Below are positions 56,461 to 64,000 of a DNA stretch of 64,000 nt, piece after piece; within the stretch, counting starts at the first letter, position 1; each line of letters starts with the position of its first letter. Both the position numbers and the translations under genes were made by a program. Under the pieces are notes generated by a model. The model had not been told where the DNA came from. It made no database searches and saw only the letters and a program-made list of their open reading frames with translations. This DNA is from Impatiens glandulifera (Eukaryota > Streptophyta > Magnoliopsida > Ericales > Balsaminaceae): NCBI RefSeq assembly GCF_907164915.1, contig NC_061866.1, forward strand, positions 20,700,429 through 20,764,428, read 5' to 3'.

Positions 56461-57200
56461 TATTTTTTCAAATTGAAATACATATCTCTTAAAATTATTG
56501 TAAAAATATTTGTTGTATTTTGTCAATTTGAAATACATATCTCTTAAAATTATTGTAAAAAAATATTTTAATTTCTTTTTTCGTTTTTATCTTTATCTAT
56601 ATGGGAATTCACCTAGTTCAGTTAAAAATATTTGAAGACAAGTTTAGAATAATCTAGGGTAACAGGCTGAGATTTATTCAAAGATTATTTTAGATTAGTA
56701 GAATTTTGCTACCAAATCTAGTGGTCAAGTTAAGATAATGTATAGATGGTATTTTTCAGCTTATTAGATGTAATTGCTACCAATTTGATTCAGCTAATTT
56801 GCATTATTTTTTCTTTTCCTTTGTCATTATAAAATCGTACAGTCCATAGTTTCCTTCAAATAATAAGAATTATTTTTAAAATATTAATTATATATTATTA
56901 TTTATATATAATTAATTAAAAAATAAGCTAAAAAAATTTGTTACATAATTAAATAGATGTAATAATTTGTTTAATTTTCAAAATATAAATTCAATCATAA
57001 AATTTAACTAACTAACTTCTAGAAGAGACTAACATTTAACACCAACAAAAAAAACACCACCACCACCCCTTGACTACAATTCAATCAATAGTATAAATTT
57101 GTATTGAAAATACAAATATTTAGTTGGTATAAATAAATGTAGCTAGTTTTATGATTGAGACCTCAATTTAATAAACATACATTTTTAATATAAAACCCTA
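56461..57200. other. AT-rich intergenic DNA
   Basis: A direct repeat of about 45 bp (AAATTGAAATACATATCTCTTAAAATTATTGTAAAA) occurs at about 56474 and 56527. Nothing else recognised. Confidence 0.55.
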
Positions 57201-57857
57201 TCTATTCTAAACGAAATATATATACGATTGGATACATAAAGAAGATGCAACAAAAATATTATTCAAGAGAAAAAAATTCACATAAATAAACCAGAGTATG
57301 ACAATTAAATTTGATTTAAGTTTATTAATCAAAGACTTTAAACACTGCTCAAACTTTATAGGGGAGTAAACCTGACTAAGATCTTGAAAGGCATACACAT
57401 AATCGTTTTTTTCTTTTACTAAGAAAAGACATACATGGATTTAAGACAGTTCTGCTATTGTTGCTGGTATGATCATATAATCTGCTTGAAGCCCAATGGT
57501 CATCAGAAGACCCAGCTTTCCATTGGTGCTCTGTCTTTACTCCTAAGATATAAATCAAGAAAATACAGCCTCAAAACAAGAATTGCAGTTGCAGCAGCAG
57601 CAGAAGAAGAAGAATAAGCAACAAATTACATCGATCCCCTTTCACTCAAGAATTATTTTCTTTTTGAAAAGGAATTTCACTCAAGAATTATACAAATCCA
57701 ATTATGGGTTTGTTGTATCAGCTCATTACATGCTAACCTATGAACAACAACAACAAGGAGAGATGATTGTTTGGAGAACACACCAACAAAAAAATATTAA
57801 CATAAAGTAGAATATGATTGAGAAGAAAAAAATGACCTTTTTGGAGTTCTATGAAGT
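57201..57857 (-). other. likely 3' UTR and 3' flank of the RING gene
   Basis: Noncoding on the minus strand after the stop at 57858. It contains a CAGCAGCAGAAGAAGAAG stretch (plus strand, near 57593) that yields small spurious ORFs. The end of the transcript cannot be placed. Confidence 0.4.
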
Positions 57858-59216
57858 TCAGTTGATTCTTCTCCTCCTTGGTGGCCTGGAGTCTCCACTA
57901 TCAATTTCAGTCGAAACCCTAGCACCATCGTACCTTCTTCTGGACGATGATGTGGAAAACGAGACAGCAGAATCAATCTCCATTGCATTATCAAATGTAT
58001 GGCTCTCCGATTGTATAACTGCAGCTATGCTCGAAACCGAGTCTCTATCTTCAGTAGATAGTGGTGGCTGCTGCTGTTGCTGATCTTGATTCCTCTCTAT
58101 AGTATGATGTCGAAAGAGCGGTTGAACTAACCTCCGTTCAGAAGAAGTGAATACAGAAGGCACACTCCAAACAGTACCCGCTCTATGAGCATGAGGCCTT
58201 CTCAGCAGGAGAGATGAAAGTCTTCTACTATTATCACCTATTTCAGAATTGGAAGGGCTACTGCTTTCTGTTAAATCCACAACCTCATCTGGATTAACTG
58301 AGAGATTCTGTTCTCTACGTAATCCTCTAGAACTCAGAAGCCTATTAAGCAGAAAGTTATTCCTCTCCGGCGAATCTGGGCCGTCCATCTCCTGTGGATG
58401 AGCTTGAACCAGATCTCGGGTCAAGTCGAATCTATTACCCAATCGCCTAATCATTTCCTCAACAGGAAATGGATAAGCGTTTCTCTGAATAGTTTGCCTC
58501 CAGCTCTCAACCCTATGGGCTTGAGGTCTCGAAGGTATCTTGAGAGATAAGTCCTCTTCAAGCTCACGACTACTATTACTATTGCTGCTGCTACGACCAT
58601 ATATGGGTGTAATTGTCTTTGTTGTGACCTCGCCTTTGCAAACTGGACATTCCTTAGCATCCGAGTGAATATGAAGCCAACGGTAAAGACATGTCCAGCA
58701 AAAGAGATGGCCGCAACAAGTCACAACAGGGTTCTTCGATATATCCAAGCAAATGTTGCAGTCGAAGAAAGAACCTTCATCGCGGTTTGCCTTTTGGTGG
58801 TCATCTTCCTTTTTCGAAAACTCTTCCTCATTGAAATGGATTGGATTGTTGTCGCACTTCTTTATCCTTTCATCTGCAGGGACACTTCCTTCCCCGGTTT
58901 CCAATAGCTCAAGGGCCATATTGCCAGTCTCCTCCTGTGGAGTTGGTAGAGGAACTTGTCTCCAGACAGATCGCCAGTGAAGCCTAGCTCTACGCCTGTC
59001 AGCTTCTCTTGAGTGATTGGCACGCCCGACAATCCAATCTTCCAAATTCACAGATAATGAATCTGATGATGGCTCATTGTCGGGCGAGGGGAAAGAGCCT
59101 AAATTCAAGTCCAGATTCATCGTATTTGGTGTCTCATCCCCCATTAGAACCTGAACAAATGACGATTTTGAAATAATACTTCCATAATCCGTCTTCACAA
59201 TTCGATCAAGATTCAT
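57858..59216 (-). CDS. RING-type E3 ubiquitin ligase with EAR-like motif
   Basis: Single-exon ORF of 452 residues. The C3HC4 RING finger is complete: C153, C156, C168, H170, C173, C176, C190 and C193 (CNIC, CGHLFCWTC, CPVC). It would recruit an E2 enzyme for ubiquitin transfer. The finger type (ISKNPVVTCCGHLFCWTCLY) is that of RNF5/RMA-like plant proteins. Overall layout (N-terminal LDLNLG, HWRSVWRQ, GEGSV, RING, then PSRPQAHRVESWR) recalls the Arabidopsis At2g42030/At3g58030 (MUSE2/MUSE1) group, from memory. The C-terminal hydrophobic anchor of true RMA proteins is absent; the tail is serine/glutamine-rich and ends in RPPRRRRIN. LDLNL at 35-39 fits the LxLxL EAR motif. ATG at 59214-59216 is the first in frame; M26 is an alternative start. 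The gene looks intact. Confidence 0.88.
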   Translation of the reverse strand: MNLDRIVKTDYGSIISKSSFVQVLMGDETPNTMNLDLNLGSFPSPDNEPSSDSLSVNLEDWIVGRANHSREADRRRARLHWRSVWRQVPLPTPQEETGNMALELLETGEGSVPADERIKKCDNNPIHFNEEEFSKKEDDHQKANRDEGSFFDCNICLDISKNPVVTCCGHLFCWTCLYRWLHIHSDAKECPVCKGEVTTKTITPIYGRSSSNSNSSRELEEDLSLKIPSRPQAHRVESWRQTIQRNAYPFPVEEMIRRLGNRFDLTRDLVQAHPQEMDGPDSPERNNFLLNRLLSSRGLRREQNLSVNPDEVVDLTESSSPSNSEIGDNSRRLSSLLLRRPHAHRAGTVWSVPSVFTSSERRLVQPLFRHHTIERNQDQQQQQPPLSTEDRDSVSSIAAVIQSESHTFDNAMEIDSAVSFSTSSSRRRYDGARVSTEIDSGDSRPPRRRRIN

Positions 59217-59770
59217 ATTTCAACAATAAATTATAAAAGCCCTAACTTTGCCCACGAAAGTAAGCGTAAATGAGATACAAATGAAACTCTGAAAACAGTT
59301 GTAAAAGAGAAAACGAACTGAGAAATCAGTCTCTTTGCATCAGAGATAAACAAAACGGAAGACATTTAGGGTTTAGAAGTCAAATCTACACAGAAAATGA
59401 GAGACCGCAACTCTTATGACACAAAATGACAACATAGGAACGAACCTGGGTAATAAGGGACCGCTCCGGAGCTGAAGAATCAATCAATCGAGGCTCGGAA
59501 TTGCAAGGGGAGCGTGAAAAATGGCTAATTCTCGTTGGCCTTGCGAAATTGAAACAAAAACGACATGGCGGGGAGGGCCCTTATGTGTTGAGCCACAGGC
59601 GATCTTGAGAAGGGAGAGCGCAAAGGATCAGAGATATCCCAATCAGGTTTTGTTGTCAGATAGATAGAGAGAGAGAGGGAACGGACAGGACAGAGAAAGA
59701 AAACTAGTGCAAATTAACCCTGTCTGTCTGTCTGATAGAGCGCAGGGAGGGAAAATATTTCGGGGGCGAT
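59217..59770 (-). promoter_or_regulatory. leader and promoter region of the RING gene
   Basis: On the minus strand a CCCAG|GTTCGT donor-like site (near 59446) and a GTTAG acceptor-like site (near 59245) could bound a 5' UTR intron. A CTCTCTCTCTATCTATC tract (near 59660-59680) is typical of plant leaders. No clear TATA box. Low certainty. Confidence 0.35.
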
Positions 59771-61729
59771 TCAGTGCGACGCATTTAGACTTGTTTCATC
59801 GTGTAATAAAGGAAATCAATTTCAATGTCACCAGCTAAATATAAATTAATAATCAAGCCCAATAGGAAGCTCTTAAACAAATCAAACTCTCAATATTTCA
59901 GGATCAAGCCCAATAGGAACTTCTTTAAACAAATCAAACTCCAAGATTTCATGATCAAGCACACTAACCTCTAATTCTTATTTAGTTACCAATTTGTATA
60001 TAATCTAATAATAATAGTTAGAGGATTGGTTTGGATATTATATTATTTTGGCGTTATAATATATTATCACGAATTTTTACAAGTTAATAAAACATGGCTT
60101 TCTCTCTCGGAAAATTATACTTGTTTTGAAATCTTTGAAATTAATTCGATTCTTGTTCTTAATCGATTTTGTATTCATTTTAAAGTTGATTATATTTTTA
60201 GATATTGTGTCAAGTCATGAAAAAGATTCTCTAATTCTTCACGAAAAATCTAAACATTGCACTGATCACCATGTTCCTCTATAGTTAAGTCCATCAAAAA
60301 TATATTGTTAAACTTTAGTTAGGTTTCATCATTATAGAATGAAAGATTTTTAAGAAACATAATGGGAAGTTACTCAATTCAATCTAAAAGGATATTATAG
60401 AGAACTATAGATTGACTATGACATCTAATACTTTGAAATAAAGTATAAATGATATTTGAATGTAATAATAGAAGTTGAACAAAAAGTTTGTATGGTTAGT
60501 ACGTACTTAATGCTTTTAAAATGCTACTAAACGTTGAAAATAATATAACAATGAATATTCCATAACTGAATATCATACATCAAGACAGACAATTAGTTTT
60601 AGGGTTAGCATATATTTGAAACTGATGACAACTCCTTACATAGCTCACACATTCTTGTTCGAGATTTTGCCACTAATATCCTAGATCGAGTATTTTCTTG
60701 GAAAAATCCATTCCATTTATGTGTGGGTCGCATGTCCCTACATGAACTCTTTCCATGATTCTTTTAGATTTAGGATGAATAATGCAATGCATGTTTTGAC
60801 CGTCGAAAGATCAGCGGTAAAGCCTATTGGCAATTCAAGCGTAGTTGGTGGAATACTGACGTAATTGTTAGATATCTTGTCTTGAAAAATAACAGAAATA
60901 TATATATAAATTATGTTACAAATAGATGAAATAAATAAAATATATGAAAAACAATATCACCGAATAAATTATTGATTCGAGGCATGTGCTTAGCACATTT
61001 TCCTTAAAACAATTCCACCGTCTCCCCATGTGCTAGAGCTTATCACAGATGGCTGTCTCTCAGGGTACAACGAATCTAGTAGTGATTCAGCACCGAAATC
61101 ACTACACAACGAGCTTTATAAAATACCTGAACAATCACCGGGTTTCAACGGAAAAATCGAACAAAGAACTCGAAGAACACTCACAAAAACAAGAAGAAGA
61201 CTCTTGGAATTCTAGAGTGAGAAAGAATGAAAATGAAGAAGTGTTTTTGATTAGAGATGATAGGTTTTATATTGTTGAAAAGTTAAACTTTCATAAAAAT
61301 AAAATCAACCATTAATCTTTGATCCAACGGCTGACCTTGATTGCCTCTTCATTGCCCTTTGTATTTTCTCTTCGATAGAAAATACACGTTACATAATTTT
61401 CTTGCTAATAAATTGATAGCAATAATATCATAAAGGTTACAATGACAACTAGTAAAATACCCTACGTTGTACGGGAAAAAATATAAATGAAGTTTTTATA
61501 TGATATTTAATTTAATATGTTTATATATTTTGAAAGAAAATATTTATATAAAATTAATAATAAAATAATATATATTTATATTAAAAGAAAATATATATAC
61601 ATATATGAACTTACAATATTTAATTGTTTTATAAACGAATTTATATGAGCTAAATATTTTTATATAAATATAAACATGAACTTACACTATTTTAATTTCT
61701 TTATTAATTTTATAAATTTTGTTATTTTT
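59771..61729. other. intergenic DNA
   Basis: A short direct repeat (about 40 bp around GATCAAGCCCAATAGGAA) lies at 59850-59945. Between 61030 and 61320 the base composition is less AT-rich and an 88-codon plus-strand ORF (ATG 61049) exists, but I recognise no family in it or on the other strand. The rest is AT-rich with no signal. Confidence 0.5.
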
Positions 61730-63705
61730 AATGTTAAAGAATGAAATTTTTTAATGTAAATTTAGTGGTGTTCTGCAAAATGTATTCATAACAATCATTA
61801 AGAGATACTAAATCGTTGGAATAAGCTAAATTTAACCTCTTCAACAAAAATGGTGTCACCCTCCTTTTTACCAAGTTTAGACAAAAACTTCTATACCCAC
61901 CTGCTTCTAAGATGTGCTGAAATCTTTTTTTTAAATCTATGTAATTGTAATGAAAAGTGATCAATTATGTTTACATGTTGTGTAGATAAAAGTTAAGATT
62001 TTAATTCCATTTAGGCCATCTGGTCCATTAGAGTCATTCCATGTCATCTCCATCTGCAAAATGTGTTTACATAATTCAATCATTAAGAAGATACAAAATC
62101 TTTGGAAAAAGAAAAACCTAAATTTAACCTCTCCAACAAAAACGGTGTCACCTCCTTTACACCAAAATTTAGACAGAGACTTATATACTCCACATACTTT
62201 CAATACGTGCTGAAATCTGATACAACTAAAATCATTTCATTACACACTCTTCACAATTAACTACATTATAACTGTCACTTTATTCTCGTCACTATATTTA
62301 ACCCTAATACCTTTTTCTCTTGTGTCAAAATCTTCTTTCTGAATCTATGCAACTGTAATGAAAAGTGGTCAGTTATACAATTATCAATTCAAGTTTAGTA
62401 ATGAAAAGAGAATCCAACATAAAAAAATAAAGGGTTTATGTTTTGTATCATCATCACAACCAAAAATATGTTTATAGGTTCATTCATAAACACTTTTGCA
62501 TTCTACTTCTGAAAAAACGTTAATAAATTTATGGATACAAAAATATGTATTTGGTTGAGATACAATGAAAATAGAAACCTCCCATTCTAAAAGAAAGTAA
62601 TATTTGAAAACAAATTTGTATCTAAACATTAATATGATACTTCAAATATTCTAGAGACATTAAGATTTCTTTTAAAAAAAGGTAAGACCTTGATTTATAT
62701 TGTTTTCTTTGAGCCAATATGAGTTTATAAGCTGCATATATCACTTCTAAGGTACCATTTCCCGTGACAACACTCATACAAAAACATTTAATACCACATC
62801 CTTCAAAATTTCCTTGAATGATACCCATTTTTCATGTGCTTCTAGATGATCCATTTTGTTATAAACTACCAAAAATGTTTCTGAATCTATGTAACTGAAA
62901 TGAAAAGTTGTCAGTTATATAATTATCAATTCATGTTTAGTAATGAAAAGAGAATCTAACATAAAAAATAAGTTTATGCTTTGTATCATCATCACAAACA
63001 AAAATATGTTTATAGGTTCATTCATAAACACGTGTGCAATATACTTCTGAAAAACTGCTAATAAATTTATAGATACAGAAAGATGTATCTAGTTGAGATA
63101 TAATGAAAATTGAGACATCCCACTCTAAAAGAGAGCAATATTTGGAAACAATTTTGTATCTAAACATTAATATAAGATTTTAAATATTCTAGAGATATTA
63201 AGATTTCTTTTAAATAAAGGGTAAGAACTTTATTTATATTGTCTTCTCTTTGAGCCAGTATGAGTTCATAAGCTGCAGGTATTGTGGGTACTCTTTCCAG
63301 TGACAACACTAATACAAAAAAACATATAATGTCATGTCCTTTAATATTTTCCTTGAATGATGCCCATTTCTCATATGCTTCTGGAAATTTATTTATAATC
63401 TACCCAACATGGTTTTTCAGAAAGCTCTAGAATAAACAATTATATTTCAAGCCGAACTGAATCATATTCGTATTCTGGCTGTTCAGATGAACCATCAATA
63501 ACTTGTACCTGGTTTTCATAATGGTTATAAATAAGTAGTAGCACAGTATGATGACATTAATGAATATATAGTTTCATTTTACCAAAACAAAACATCTTTC
63601 TGTGTGACTAAGAAATTCATGGATTAAACCAAAACCTTGGTGAGCTCCCTCGAGTAAATCAGATAAATCTGTGACAACCATTGTTATGTCATAATCGAAT
63701 TAAAC
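61730..63705 (-). pseudogene. chloroplast-type Obg GTPase (OBGC/CPSAR1-like), rearranged pseudogene
   Basis: Minus-strand fragments match plant Obg GTPase, a ribosome-associated GTPase. In gene order: 63583-63705 reads [15 protein letters not shown] then [15 protein letters not shown], where the G3 motif DxPG is changed to DLSD. A 74-bp GT-AG intron follows (63509-63582). 63190-63508 reads VIDGSSEQPEYEYDSVRLEI, then two stops and a frameshift through the expected NKMD region, then EAYEKWASFKE and AAYELILAQRE. A diverged second copy (62622-62880) keeps VVYNKMDHLEAHEKW and FCMSVVTGNGT, separated by a frameshift. C-terminal pieces occur at least twice: KRFQHILEAGG (61915-61945), VCGVYKSLSKF...GGDTVFVGEV (62105-62203) and MEMTWNDSNG (62015-62055). 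Retained introns argue for a DNA-level duplicate. Upstream exons may lie beyond the window. Confidence 0.72.
62340..63400. repeat. tandem duplication of about 543 bp in the Obg remnant
   Basis: The text from GAATCTATGCAACTGTAATGAAAAG at 62340 recurs from 62883 (GAATCTATGTAACTGAAATGAAAAG) and stays alignable for about 520 bp with many substitutions, including the exon with AAYxLILAQR. Shorter echoes of the flanking segment occur at 61930 and 62060-62220. Confidence 0.85.
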
Positions 63706-64000
63706 AATGCCTAAAGTTGGAAGTAAAGTGATGAATTTTTATATAATCTCATAATTAACCCTAGATTCAATTATAAAAAAAAAGTTTAAAATTGGCTCAA
63801 ACTTTAAGCAATTAGGAAGAATATAATTTATTTAGCCAACTTTTAGAATCAAAAGTTGAGAAAATGGTGGAAGGTGCACTCTCATCTGAAAATTATATAA
63901 AAGTTTTATTTATTAAAAGAGATAAGAAAGTAAGAACTTCTCTTTGTCATTTCGTCGAACACTTGGTATCCTACAACTATCACATCACTCCTCCGATTCT
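63706..64000. other. right edge, no supported gene
   Basis: AT-rich with long A runs. It may be intron sequence of the Obg remnant, whose earlier exons would lie to the right. Confidence 0.4.

Noticed and set aside
57814..58083. Plus-strand ORFs opposite the RING gene
   Set aside because: Antisense shadows; the minus-strand frame has a complete RING finger.
61049..61315. 88-codon plus-strand ORF in a less AT-rich patch
   Set aside because: No family recognised, no splice context, and the other strand is equally open over short distances. Noted in the intergenic entry only.
62622..62828. 68-codon minus-strand ORF as a separate small gene
   Set aside because: Its sequence (FCMSVVTGNGT...EVIYAAYKLI) is a frameshifted piece of the Obg GTPase remnant.
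1..64000. tRNA and rRNA genes
   Set aside because: No cloverleaf-like or rRNA sequence noticed; the only tRNA-related matches are the three retrotransposon primer sites. A tRNAscan run would settle this.

Overview
The window is plant nuclear DNA, almost certainly from a eudicot: AT-rich intergenic sequence, split genes with GT-AG introns, plant gene families, and mostly transposable elements. I see two apparently intact host genes and one broken one. They are a TBR/TBL-type wall polysaccharide O-acetyltransferase (five exons, 27875-31043, +), a single-exon RING E3 ligase carrying an EAR-like motif (57858-59216, -), and at the right edge the rearranged remains of a chloroplast Obg GTPase gene (about 61730-63705, -).

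Left part, 1-4189. One end of a CACTA transposon (to 502) holds a 5'-truncated LINE tail. It is followed by AT-rich DNA, a degenerate tandem array (1170-3010) and more AT-rich DNA.

4190-26568 is a three-layer nest. A 4.5-kb Copia element (+, LTRs of about 246 bp, target duplication ATATA) was entered in its 5' LTR by a 13.2-kb Sirevirus-like Copia element (-, LTRs of about 1154 bp, target duplication ATCTC). That element's left LTR was in turn entered by an L1-type LINE (-, 16-bp target duplication). Between pol and the 3' LTR the Sirevirus carries three tandem, mutually related accessory ('envelope-like') ORFs. Each is preceded by its own TATA box and short leader. The same gene family and promoter layout recur in a second element at 32853-40584, so the pattern is not confined to one insertion.

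26569-32340 holds the acetyltransferase gene, with a MITE in its last intron, and its flanks. 32853-40584 is a gag plus accessory-gene element with no pol and a truncated 5' LTR. Its 3' LTR contains a minisatellite built on the palindrome TTAGAC-N5-GTCTAA, and closely related palindromes lie upstream of the accessory-gene promoter. A solo LTR of the same family sits at 50265-52492.

40585-53770 is a mosaic of large direct repeats (four copies of one 0.75-kb block plus four other block types). It contains a hAT-type MITE and clusters of telobox-like TAGGGTTT motifs in small inverted repeats. An inverted piece of the mosaic, beside a probable Gypsy gag remnant, lies at 32080-32852. 53770-56460 is a second array like the one at 1170-3010. 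No bacterial-type operon, CRISPR array, rRNA or tRNA gene was seen.

The candidate for something undescribed is the Sirevirus accessory module: a duplicated gene family with separate plant-type promoters, and in one element a palindromic motif shared between LTR and internal promoter. The sequence, motifs and target duplications are directly visible. Family names come from recognition without a database search, and promoter function is inference.
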